From positions 1 to 57,912 of the forward strand of contig CAKSHP010000012.1 of the NCBI GenBank assembly GCA_934457145.1: a stretch of 57,912 bases of DNA, in the 5' to 3' direction. Source of the DNA: an uncultured Clostridia bacterium. GTDB taxonomy: Bacteria > Bacillota > Clostridia > UBA1381 > UMGS1253. A program made the translations under genes and the position numbers. Below are positions 1 through 7,324 of this stretch, piece after piece. Under the pieces are notes generated by a model. That model was not told the DNA's origin and made no database searches. It saw only the letters and a program-made list of their open reading frames with translations. Each line of letters starts with the position of its first letter. Position 1 is the stretch's first letter.

Positions 1-3000
1 GCGGAACGGTTACATGGGCAGCTGACAATGAAAACGTAACGGTCAGCGCAGATGCTGAGGACAGCGCAAAAGCAACGGTAAAGGTAAACGGTGCGGTTGA
101 TAAAAAGGTTACGATTACGGCAGTAAAGGAAGCTGACGAAAACTATTCCGAATCCGAAACAAAGGTTATGTTTGTTCCGAACGGAAAAACACTCGGTTTT
201 GTTATTTCCGACCTTATAAAGACCTATAACGGTTCTCAGCAGGAGCCGACAATTGAAACAGTTCCGGAAAACGGAAAATATGAGGTTAAGTATAACGGAC
301 AGGATGAAAAACCGAAAAATGCCGGAACATATACCGTTACGGTAAACGGTATTAATAATTACAGAGGTACCGGCAGCGCAACCATGGTGATTGAAAAAGG
401 TTCGCTTGAAAACAAAGGCTTGAGCGTCAGCATAGATGATTGGAGCTACAAGGCTGAAAATGTTCCCGAACCGATATACGAAGCTGCTCCTGACGGAACA
501 ACGGCGGAAATAACATATTCGACTGTTGACGGAGTAAAACCGGTCAATGCCGGCACATATACGGTTTATGCAACATACAGCGGCGAAAACTACAATCCGT
601 ATACCGTAAAGCATGAATTTGAAATAGCAAAGAGAGAGCTTACGGTTACAGCAATTGACACGCAAAGAGAGTATGGCAAGGAAAATCCGAATTTCACAGC
701 AACATACAGCGGCTTTGCGGAAAATGAGGACGAAAGCGTTTTTGATGCTTTGCCGCAGCTTGAAACCGAAGCAACGGCATTGAGTCCGGTAACCGACAGC
801 GGATATACGATTAAGGTTTTGGGCGGAAGAGCTGCAAATTATGAACTTAAAAGAATAAACGGTACGCTGAAAATCACACCTGCAAGCGGAGGTAATTTCT
901 ATATCGACGGAGCGGATAATACCGCCGCAACTGGCGAGATATTTACATTGCGTGCGCATTACGGCACATTTATGCCGCAGGTTTCATGGGAGAGTGAAAA
1001 TACGGCGATTGCGACAGTTGACGCAAACGGAAAGGTATGTGCTGTCAGCGAGGGAAACGTAATTATAAAAGCAATACTCAATGATTCCAATTATGCTCCG
1101 GCAACGGCAGAATTTGAACTTGTTGTAAGCAAAAAAGAGGTCACTCTGACACCTGACAGACTGGTACTTACATATAACGGTGATGAACAGAAAGTGAAAT
1201 TCATTTCAAACACCGCTTCATTTGTACCGATAACGGAGGGTGATGACAAAAACGTTGAGGTGACATATACGCTTAATACGGATTCTTCCGTGACAATTCC
1301 GAAAAATGCCGGAACATATACTGTAACATACAGGATTTTGGGCAATGCATACACAGGCGGCGGTACGGCACAGCTTACTATAAACAAATATAAAGCGGAA
1401 ATCAGAGCAAATGACTGCGAAAAGGTGTACGGTGAAGAAAATCCGACCTTTACCGTATCCGCGCTTGTAGGTGAGGACGCTAAAAATTCCGAATATATAG
1501 AGAAGCTTAATAACGCACTCACAATTTCATCGGATGCCGACGAATACGGAGTGCGCGCAGCGGCAGGAGAGTATCAGATAAAGGCAGCAGTAAAGGACGG
1601 TATGTCACTGGACGATGAAAATTACGATTTTTCAATTTCGAGGAATCCGGGAAAATTGACGGTAAAACCGAAAGCGCTTGCAATAAAAATCTCAGGAGCA
1701 ACACGAGTATACGGTGGTTCGGATTTAAAAACCGAATATACATATGACGGATTCGTAAATGAAGAAAATGAAGAAAACCTTACATCAAAACCAAACTTTG
1801 CGGTAAGCGATTCAATAACGGAGAAAACTGCTGTCGGAAAGTATGACGGTGTTGTGACAGCTTCTTCTGCAGCAAGCGGAAACTACACAATAAGCTATGT
1901 TTACGAAAACGGAAATGCAGCTCCGCTTACAATAACACCGAAAGCCGTAAAGCTCGCAAGTACAGCTATTAAAAACGATACGCTTACTGTTACATTTGAC
2001 ACGAGTGTTTCAGATCTCACCGAATTGAATTTTGCGGTAGACCTGAACGGAACTGCGCTTACACTTACATCTGTAACCGCATCAAGTGATGGAAAATCAT
2101 ATCAGATTAAAGGTGATTTTGCAATCGGAAATACATATGATGTTTCCGTTATACCGGGCAGTAATTATATTTTGACAGGCTCTCCCGTTTCTGTTACGTA
2201 CAAACGCAGTACCTCCGGCGGAGGCAGCGGTAGAGGAGGCGGTTCATCCGCTGCGGTAACCACCTATACCGTAGCCTTTGAAACAAACGGCGGCAGCAAA
2301 GTTGACAGCATAAAGGTTACAAAGAACGAAACCGCAAAAGAGCCGACGGAGCCGACAAGGGATAACTTTACGTTTGATGGTTGGTATTCTGACAAAGAAC
2401 TGACCGAAAAATATGATTTCTCGACCAATATAACAAAGAACATCACCCTTTACGCAAAATGGTCGGAAAAACAGACACAGTCGACAGAACCCGAATGGAA
2501 TAATCCTTATGATGATGTTGATGAAGACGATTGGTATTATGATGATGTAAAGAATGCTGTCGAAAAAGGATTGTTCAAAGGAACTGATGCAAAAACATTT
2601 AATCCGAACGGAAATATAACAAGAGGAATGTTCGTAACGGTTCTCTATCGCGCAGAAGGAGAACCTGAGGTTAATACAGGTATGCCGTTTGACGATGTTG
2701 TAGCAGACAGCTATTATGCAAATGCGGTCATCTGGGCAGAGCAAAACGAGATTGTAAAAGGTATTTCCGAAACGGAGTTTGCTCCCGATATGAATATCAC
2801 AAGAGAGCAAATTGCGGCAATTATGTTCAGATATGCAAAATACAAGGGATATGATGTAACTGTGGGAGAAAACACAAACATCTTGTCTTATACGGATTTT
2901 GAGGAAATATCCGAATATGCGATAGAGGCTATGCAGTATGCAGTCGGCAGCGGTTTGATGAAGGGCAAAACAGAAACTACATTGAATCCGAAAGACAATG

Positions 3001-3056
3001 CAACAAGAGCTGAAATTGCGGCAATTCTTCAAAGATTTATTGAGGCAAACAAGTAA
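1..3056 (+). CDS. Large SLH-anchored multidomain surface protein (5' end outside window)
   Basis: The reading frame is open to the left edge (frame begins at base 3), so the N-terminus and signal peptide are missing; the ATG at 168 is internal. Domains counted from that ATG: an Ig/MBG-like unit (about 10-80), an MBG unit with a YGKENPNF motif (156-238), a BIG2-type Ig domain (240-320), two more MBG units with VYGEENP and VYGGSD motifs (411-594), a Gly/Ser-rich linker (about 682-696), an InlB-type B-repeat ending in LYAKW (699-766) and three SLH domains with ITRG, ITRE and ATRA motifs (780-960). SLH domains normally bind pyruvylated wall polymers, so the protein should be exposed on the cell surface. 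Adhesin or matrix binding is an inference; no catalytic domain is visible. A terminator follows. Confidence 0.93.
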   Translation, partial: GTVTWAADNENVTVSADAEDSAKATVKVNGAVDKKVTITAVKEADENYSESETKVMFVPNGKTLGFVISDLIKTYNGSQQEPTIETVPENGKYEVKYNGQDEKPKNAGTYTVTVNGINNYRGTGSATMVIEKGSLENKGLSVSIDDWSYKAENVPEPIYEAAPDGTTAEITYSTVDGVKPVNAGTYTVYATYSGENYNPYTVKHEFEIAKRELTVTAIDTQREYGKENPNFTATYSGFAENEDESVFDALPQLETEATALSPVTDSGYTIKVLGGRAANYELKRINGTLKITPASGGNFYIDGADNTAATGEIFTLRAHYGTFMPQVSWESENTAIATVDANGKVCAVSEGNVIIKAILNDSNYAPATAEFELVVSKKEVTLTPDRLVLTYNGDEQKVKFISNTASFVPITEGDDKNVEVTYTLNTDSSVTIPKNAGTYTVTYRILGNAYTGGGTAQLTINKYKAEIRANDCEKVYGEENPTFTVSALVGEDAKNSEYIEKLNNALTISSDADEYGVRAAAGEYQIKAAVKDGMSLDDENYDFSISRNPGKLTVKPKALAIKISGATRVYGGSDLKTEYTYDGFVNEENEENLTSKPNFAVSDSITEKTAVGKYDGVVTASSAASGNYTISYVYENGNAAPLTITPKAVKLASTAIKNDTLTVTFDTSVSDLTELNFAVDLNGTALTLTSVTASSDGKSYQIKGDFAIGNTYDVSVIPGSNYILTGSPVSVTYKRSTSGGGSGRGGGSSAAVTTYTVAFETNGGSKVDSIKVTKNETAKEPTEPTRDNFTFDGWYSDKELTEKYDFSTNITKNITLYAKWSEKQTQSTEPEWNNPYDDVDEDDWYYDDVKNAVEKGLFKGTDAKTFNPNGNITRGMFVTVLYRAEGEPEVNTGMPFDDVVADSYYANAVIWAEQNEIVKGISETEFAPDMNITREQIAAIMFRYAKYKGYDVTVGENTNILSYTDFEEISEYAIEAMQYAVGSGLMKGKTETTLNPKDNATRAEIAAILQRFIEANK

Positions 3057-3091
3057 ATAAACAATATGCCAAGCGGGAACGCTTGACGATA

Positions 3092-3121
3092 AAGCCCCGT
3101 TTGAGTAATCAGACGGGGCTT
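3092..3121 (+). terminator. Rho-independent-type terminator after the SLH protein
   Basis: A 9-bp GC-rich perfect stem (AAGCCCCGT / ACGGGGCTT) with a 12-nt loop starts 35 bases after the stop codon. The T-tract is weak. A smaller hairpin (CAAGCG-GGAA-CGCTTG, 3070-3085) lies just before it. Confidence 0.75.
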
Positions 3122-3206
3122 GCGCTATGTAATGTAGAATTATAGGGAAATATGACGGAAAGGAGCAAGTAAAACAATGTTACGGCATTTAGAGTATGAG
3201 GATTGA

Positions 3207-3463
3207 TATAAATATGAATTTATTAAGGACAAATTTCATAAGATAATTGACTGCATAGATGTATTAGTAGATGGGTTATATGATTACTCATTGAATGACA
3301 ACGTAGGTCAAAAAGGGATCATCGAACCAACGATGTATTGTGCCGAATTCAAAGTTTGAGGAAAAGTATAAAGAATTTGATACTAAAATTAGGAAAAGAC
3401 AAAATTTTGTTGCAAATGGAAGAATAATAAGTGTTGGTATACCTACAAAATGCATTTATAAGT
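3207..3463 (+). pseudogene. Remnant of an NrdG-type anaerobic ribonucleotide reductase activase (C-terminal part)
   Basis: Translated from about 3210, one frame reads KIIDCIDVLVDG and then SLNDNVGQKG; the next frame continues with GSSNQRCI. The order DVLVDG ... GSSNQR is the conserved C-terminal signature of NrdG, the radical-SAM activating enzyme of class III ribonucleotide reductase. The frame is broken near 3315 and the CxxxCxxC N-terminal half is absent, so this is a decayed fragment. The downstream frame (to a stop near 3463) is not recognisable. No nrdD is nearby. The identification rests on a short motif. Confidence 0.5.
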
Positions 3464-3705
3464 AATATGAGGGTGATACTTTTACTAAAATTTAACGAAT
3501 ACCCTAAAATTCAACGAAAACTCAAAAATCCAACTTTTACTATAAAAAAAGAAAAGTGCTATCGAGGACAAATCATTCCAAGACGGCAATTAGAATTATA
3601 TGATATGGTCTTAAAGATAGGAGAGTATCGCAATACTGCAATATTTGAACGTGTTTACGATAAAAAGAAAAGACCGACAATTCTATCAAAATAGTCAGTC
3701 TTATT
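3464..3705. other. Stretch with no supportable gene
   Basis: An 87-codon frame (3431-3694) crosses this AT-rich stretch but has no good ribosome-binding site, no recognisable domain and a composition like decayed DNA. An imperfect hairpin (3671-3700) ending in TCTTATTT could be a weak terminator facing the convergent tRNA gene. Nothing else is seen. Confidence 0.4.
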
Positions 3706-3789
3706 TGGTGCGGCTGAAGGGACTTGAACCCCCACGTCATTGACACCAGATCCTAAGTCTGGCGCGTCTGCCAATTCCGCCACAGCCGC
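3706..3789 (-). tRNA. tRNA-Leu (anticodon UAG), CCA encoded
   Basis: On the minus strand the acceptor stem is GCGGCTG / CAGCCGC with discriminator A and encoded CCA (3706-3708). The D-arm carries GGCGGAATTGGCAGACGCG, the anticodon stem is CCAGA/TCTGG around loop CTTAGGA (anticodon TAG), there is a long variable arm typical of class II tRNAs, and the T-arm is GGGGGTTCAAGTCCC. The whole cloverleaf is intact. Two partial copies of its 5' half lie just upstream (see repeat). Confidence 0.97.
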
Positions 3790-4116
3790 ATATTAAATTT
3801 TACCTCTTGATTTTTACACGGCAGAGGTATACCGAGGAGGAGCATATCGCTTAATCCTCATATATGAAAACGGGAAACCCGTAATCAACAATAAATTCAC
3901 CGAGGTGGTGGAAACAAAGTCTAGCGCGTCTGCCAATTCCGCCACATCCGCATATTAAGTTTTTACCTCTTGATTTTTACACGGTGGAGGTACACCGAGG
4001 AGGAACATATCGCTTAATCCTCATCTATGAAAACGGCAAAAACCGTAATCAACAATAAAATCACATACAGGACAGATCCTAAGTCTGGCGCGTCTGCCAA
4101 TTCCGCCACAGCCGCA
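3747..4116. repeat. Tandem ~163-bp repeat carrying truncated tRNA-Leu 5' halves
   Basis: The 5' part of tRNA-Leu (acceptor strand, D-arm, part of the anticodon arm) recurs at about 3917-3955 and 4073-4116, offset by 162 and then 164 bases from the intact gene. The DNA between copies is also repeated: each unit has ATATTAA, a TTACCTCTTGATTTTTACACGG block, a CCGAGGAGGA block, CGCTTAATCCTCAT and a small A/C/G-rich hairpin ending AATCAACAATAAA. The middle copy has a C-to-T change in the acceptor region and stops at AGTCT; the last copy runs through the anticodon loop. Each unit also repeats the tRNA's minus-strand upstream region. The tRNA copies are truncated and cannot fold as tRNAs. Confidence 0.85.
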
Positions 4117-4405
4117 TATTTATAATAATGCAGAATGCGAAGTGCATAATGCAGAATTATTTATTAAATTTAAAGCTTGAAATTTTCAAACTTTATTGCA
4201 ACGAAAAATATTATATATTAAAATTTGTAATTTGTCAAGATTTTAGGAAGAAAAAAATGAAAAGTTTTTGTGTGGGTAAAGAAGGAGAGGCGGTGCGAGG
4301 ATGCTATATAAAGCAAAGATATTGAATTAAACAAATTATGAAAAAAACGATCAAGTATATTTTTTTGTGTGTGGTAGAATATATACTTGAAAGGAATTGA
4401 TAAAA

Positions 4406-5251
4406 ATGAACAAAAGAATTATAACAGACAAAATAGTTAAAAGATTTCAGATGTACCTGTACGAGGAGGAACGAAGCGAAAATACTATTCAAAAATATAT
4501 GCGAGATATTCGGTTCTTTAGTGAGTGGTTACAGGGCAGAAACATTGATAAAACGGTTGCTATCGAATACAAAAAAGAACTATGCAAAAGATATGCGGTA
4601 AAAAGCGTAAATTCAATGTTATCTTCTATAAACACATTTTTTGTATTTATGGGGTGGTGTGATTTGAAAGTGAAAACATTGAAAATTCAAAGGCGCATAT
4701 TTGCAGATAAGTCAAAGGAATTATCAAAAGCGGAATATGAACGGTTGTTGATTGCAGCAAAGGACAAGAAGAATGGGCGGTTATACTATTTAATGCAGAC
4801 AGTGGCAAGCACGGGTTTACGGGTATCGGAGATAAAATATGTAACCTGCGAAGCTGTCAGACAGGGACAGGCGGTCATTAACTGCAAGGGAAAGATAAGA
4901 CAAATATTCTTGCCGAAAAAGCTATGCAAAATGTTAAAGGAATACACCAAAGCAAAGAATATAAAAAGCGGTTCGGTGTTCATTACGAGAAACGGCAGAC
5001 CGCTTGACCGCTGTGCAATATGGAAAATGCTAAAGGATTTATGCGAATCTGCCGGAGTATCAAAAGATAAGGTATTCCCTCATAATTTCAGACATTTGTT
5101 TGCACGGACATTTTATAGCTTGCAAAAAGATATAGTACGCCTTGCTGATATACTCGGTCATTCATCTGTCGAAACTACCCGTCTTTATACAATGGAAAGC
5201 GGAACGGAGCATATAAAGCAGCTACAAAAGCTCGGTTTACTGCGGTGTTGA
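4406..5251 (-). other. Strand note: see the plus-strand recombinase entry at these coordinates
   Basis: No separate minus-strand gene is supported here. On the minus strand the outward promoter of the invertible segment (5499-5527) would produce transcripts antisense to the 3' end of the recombinase gene in the orientation present in this sequence. Confidence 0.3.
4406..5251 (+). CDS. Tyrosine recombinase/integrase, XerC/D-like (281 aa)
   Basis: Site-specific recombinase. An N-terminal SAM-like DNA-binding domain (about 1-95) precedes the catalytic domain. The catalytic set is complete: Arg139 in GLRVSEI, His226 and Arg229 in HNFRH, His252 in LGHSS and the nucleophile Tyr261 in TRLYT. The length is short, like Xer proteins and phase-variation invertases rather than phage integrases with an arm-binding domain. 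The start is the ATG at 4406 with AAGG 11 bases upstream; a TTG at 4397 sits too close to that site. A TAGAAT -10-like box lies at 4375. It sits between the tRNA-Leu repeat array and a 309-bp segment flanked by perfect inverted repeats that look like recombinase core sites, so DNA inversion there is the most economical job for it. Classical integration at the tRNA is the alternative. Confidence 0.93.
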   Translation: MNKRIITDKIVKRFQMYLYEEERSENTIQKYMRDIRFFSEWLQGRNIDKTVAIEYKKELCKRYAVKSVNSMLSSINTFFVFMGWCDLKVKTLKIQRRIFADKSKELSKAEYERLLIAAKDKKNGRLYYLMQTVASTGLRVSEIKYVTCEAVRQGQAVINCKGKIRQIFLPKKLCKMLKEYTKAKNIKSGSVFITRNGRPLDRCAIWKMLKDLCESAGVSKDKVFPHNFRHLFARTFYSLQKDIVRLADILGHSSVETTRLYTMESGTEHIKQLQKLGLLRC

Positions 5252-5291
5252 AAAAATTTTTAAAAAATCTCACAAAACCCCTTGACAAACA

Positions 5292-5354
5292 TCGTATGAA
5301 AGCGGCGAAGAACATAAAAAGCTGCTGCAAAAAATGGGCTTGCTGCGATGCTGA
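5292..5354 (+). pseudogene. Duplicate C-terminal tail of a tyrosine recombinase
   Basis: Just after the recombinase stop, one frame reads SYESGEEHKKLLQKMGLLRC followed by TGA, closely parallel to the recombinase's own last residues (TMESGTEHIKQLQKLGLLRC and stop). Catalytic parts are missing. This is a leftover of a second recombinase copy, from a collapsed tandem duplication or a recombination between two invertase genes. Confidence 0.75.
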
Positions 5355-5444
5355 AAAGCAAAAAAACATCTTTGGCAAATATCATATGAAAACGTGTATA
5401 CCGCAGACAAATCAAGGGTTTAGAGCTTTTTGCGCAAAAATAAA

Positions 5445-5470
5445 CAACATAATCTATATTATGTTGCAAA
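5445..5470 (+). repeat. Left 26-bp inverted repeat of the invertible segment
   Basis: The sequence is the exact reverse complement of 5728-5753 over 26 bases; matching stops at both ends. The repeat contains a near-palindrome: arms CAACATAA and TTATGTTG around the asymmetric centre TCTATA. Two opposed 8-bp arms around a 6-bp centre is the layout of a tyrosine recombinase core site. Alternatively the palindrome could be an operator of the TetR protein. Confidence 0.9.
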
Positions 5471-5498
5471 AGATTTTTTCTACATATAATACGGATAT

Positions 5499-5527
5499 AT
5501 TATAACATTTAAAAAGATTTTTGTCAA
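5499..5527 (-). promoter_or_regulatory. Consensus sigma-A promoter inside the invertible segment, pointing left
   Basis: On the minus strand: TTGACA (5527-5522), 17-bp spacer, TATAAT (5504-5499), a perfect match to the consensus. The expected start near 5492 would transcribe leftward across the left repeat towards the 3' end of the recombinase gene, where no minus-strand gene exists. A perfect promoter with no gene in front of it is best explained if the segment flips. Confidence 0.88.
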
Positions 5528-5597
5528 TGATTTACTTTTTGTTTTTTTAAATTTTGTCATTATGCACCAAATTATTATAAAAAAATACATAACTTTC

Positions 5598-5636
5598 AGA
5601 CCAATGCTATATATTTTTTTCTCCATTGGTCTTTTT
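5598..5636 (+). terminator. Intrinsic terminator inside the invertible segment
   Basis: A perfect 9-bp stem (AGACCAATG / CATTGGTCT) with a 17-nt loop is followed by TTTT on the plus strand. It has no T-tract on the minus strand, so it is one-directional. It would stop read-through from the recombinase into the TetR operon in the present orientation and would turn round on inversion. Confidence 0.85.
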
Positions 5637-5727
5637 GTGGTATTTAAAAATTGAAATAATTAACATATGCTTTATATGTTTTTTGCTTAATGTTAAAATT
5701 CATGCGAAAAAGCAGCAAACCGGTTGG

Positions 5728-5753
5728 TTTGCAACATAATATAGATTATGTTG
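5728..5753 (-). repeat. Right 26-bp inverted repeat of the invertible segment
   Basis: Exact inverted copy of 5445-5470, ending 57 bases before the TetR start codon. A weak promoter-like pair (TTGGTT at 5724, TATGTT at 5747, 17-bp spacer) overlaps it, so binding of either the recombinase or the TetR protein here could affect transcription. Confidence 0.9.
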
Positions 5754-5810
5754 AAGGTATTTTTATTTAAAAATAAAACGATTGCTCAAGCTGTGGCAGG
5801 AGGTGAAAAC

Positions 5811-6377
5811 ATGAGAACCGCTACATATCAGATTGACGCAAATAAAATTTTAGAGAGCACATTTTCATATCTTGTAAAACACGGGTTGGAAAATGTGACT
5901 ATAAGAGAGTTGTGCAAGGGAACGAAAATTGTTCAGGGCAGTATGTATTATTGGTTTGGCGATAAAACGAGTATAATCTGCGAGGCAACACAGTACGGAT
6001 TAAAGAAAGTGACAGATGAAATACTTGAATATGTTTTTAAAAACATGGGCGATTTAAAGAAATTCTTTTCAAATTGCTTAGCTGAAATAAACCGCTACAA
6101 AAAAGAGATCCGCTTTATTTATCAAATGGCGGCAAGCCCGGTTTACGACGAAAAAATCCGAATTGCGAGGAAGAATTTTAATTTTACATATAACAAATAC
6201 ATAAATAAATTATCGGTGCGCTTGCAATGTGATGAAAAGGTTTTGCGCCCGCTTGTGTATTTGTTTATTTCTGCTGTTTTAGACTATGTTATATGGGACG
6301 AGGAGGAAAAATCTCAGATACAGCTTGATTTTATTTATTCCGCAATACCGGAAATTGTAAAAGTGCAGCAACATTAA
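5811..6377 (+). CDS. TetR/AcrR-family transcriptional regulator (188 aa)
   Basis: The N-terminal helix-turn-helix (about residues 10-55) shows the family pattern VTIRELCKGTKIVQGSMYYWFGDK; the C-terminal helical domain would bind an unknown ligand. The start is ATG 5811, preceded by a strong AGGAGGTG. An upstream ATG (5748) lies inside the inverted repeat and is not credible. The gene stands immediately right of the putative invertible promoter and 37 bp before the SLH gene, with which it probably forms an operon. If the switch is real, this regulator would itself be phase-variable and could pass ON/OFF states to other genes. It is in the OFF configuration in this sequence. Confidence 0.88.
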   Translation: MRTATYQIDANKILESTFSYLVKHGLENVTIRELCKGTKIVQGSMYYWFGDKTSIICEATQYGLKKVTDEILEYVFKNMGDLKKFFSNCLAEINRYKKEIRFIYQMAASPVYDEKIRIARKNFNFTYNKYINKLSVRLQCDEKVLRPLVYLFISAVLDYVIWDEEEKSQIQLDFIYSAIPEIVKVQQH

Positions 6378-6414
6378 AATATATTTTATAACTGCACACA
6401 GGAGGTATAGTCTT

Positions 6415-7299
6415 ATGAAACACAATTGGAGAGCGAAAATAGTGAGCGCGGCAGTTGCTTTGTGTCTTGCATTTTCGGCATTACCTGTTTTTGCCGATGA
6501 GGCAAAACAAATTACAATAAGTTTTGAAGATGTTACGTTAACCGATGCTATCCCAGCGAAGATATTTCAATTTCCGGCGGTTCATTTACAACAGACGTAT
6601 CCGATTATTGCGAAGATGGATTTTCAGCGAAACTTGTTAACGGCAAATATGTTGTAGATGACAGCGCAGATACAATCAACCTTAAGTTTGAGCAGCATGA
6701 AGATGACAAAACGGTTTATGACATCGTGTTAAGCGGCGACGGCAAAGATATTAACAGACTTAATGCCGCTGAATTTACATTTAAACTTACAAAAGAAAAT
6801 GCAGCAGAAGATATCTCATATGAAATCGCAGCTGCAAAAGATATGGCAACAATTTCTCAGAAAGATGAAAAATACGAATTCCACTTTGAGGGAAAAGACG
6901 GTGTTTCAGACACAGGCGCTGAAATCACAATCGGTACAGTTGCATTTGAAGGTTACGGCAAATTTGAATTTAAGGCAACAGACGGCAGAGCAACAGCAAC
7001 AACAAAGTCGGACAACCTTGTTACAGAGTTTGTTACAACAGGCGAAACAGGCAAAGGTATGACGATAAAACGTACAGAGCCGAAAACGAGATAACCCGCG
7101 CAGAGGTTATGACGGTTATAAACAAAATTCTGGGCAGAAATCCGTCTGAAAGTTATGTTAAATCGCTTGAATTTAATCCGTATAACGATTTGGAAAAGGA
7201 TAAATGGTATATTATGTGATTGTGCTTGAAGCAACGATTACCCATAACTATTATCTTGACAGCAAGGGCGTTGAAATCAAGTGGGAGGACTGCAAGTAA
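6415..7299 (+). pseudogene. Frameshifted secreted SLH-domain surface protein
   Basis: Starts at ATG 6415 behind CAGGAGGTA, with a clear signal peptide (positive N-terminus, hydrophobic run AAVALCLAFSALPVFA) and ITISFEDVTL after it. The frame is lost near 6555: the sequence continues in another frame as EDISISGG, KLVNGKYVVDD and IVLSGDGK through to TTGETGKG, then shifts near 7060 to YRAENEITRAEVMTVINKI, the typical SLH motif, and again near 7210 (KWYYVIVLEA) to end WEDCK and stop at 7299. At least three shifts show an inactivated gene that once encoded one cohesin/BIG-like domain plus at least part of an SLH domain. It follows the TetR gene in the same operon, so it was probably the surface output of the switch. 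Confidence 0.82.
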
Positions 7300-7324
7300 A
7301 TGTCAGATAAAGAGGAGAAAACCG

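Larger units (their letters stand above)
5445..5753. other. Putative invertible DNA segment (phase-variation switch)
   Basis: A 309-bp segment is bounded by perfect 26-bp inverted repeats. Inside are a consensus sigma-A promoter pointing left (5499-5527), away from the TetR/SLH operon, and a rightward intrinsic terminator (5598-5636). In the present orientation transcription cannot flow from the promoter into the TetR gene at 5811. Inverting the segment would place the promoter start about 105 bases upstream of that gene and reverse the terminator. A tyrosine recombinase is encoded 190 bp to the left. The layout matches invertible promoters known in Clostridia, such as the cwpV and flagellar switches of Clostridioides difficile, but inversion itself is inferred. 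A MITE is less likely: there is no clear target duplication. Confidence 0.75.

Noticed and set aside
1091..1743. Minus-strand ORFs inside the large surface protein
   Set aside because: They are shadows of the clear plus-strand coding frame, with no ribosome-binding sites and no recognisable domains.
3431..3694. An 87-codon ORF between the nrdG remnant and tRNA-Leu
   Set aside because: No ribosome-binding site, no recognisable motif and decayed surroundings; probably chance or remnant.
3747..4116. CRISPR array
   Set aside because: Only three units of about 163 bp with tRNA sequence inside; no 25-45 bp repeats with unique spacers, no cas genes.
4128..4325. A 65-codon ORF opening with short ATGCAGAATGC-type repeats
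   Set aside because: The opening comes from a simple AT-rich intergenic repeat (TGCAGAATG/TGCATAATG) and the rest is AT-rich with no domain.
5245..5505. An 86-codon plus-strand ORF starting at the recombinase end
   Set aside because: It runs out of frame with the duplicated recombinase tail, has no ribosome-binding site and Cys/Lys-rich low-complexity composition.
5445..5753. A MITE or small insertion sequence with 26-bp terminal repeats
   Set aside because: No clear target-site duplication at the ends, no transposase, and the promoter/terminator content and adjacent tyrosine recombinase fit a switch better. It cannot be fully excluded from one sequence.
5748..5810. ATG 5748 as the start of the first TetR protein
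   Set aside because: It lies inside the right inverted repeat, lacks a ribosome-binding site, and the alternative ATG 5811 has a strong AGGAGGTG and begins at the normal family N-terminus.
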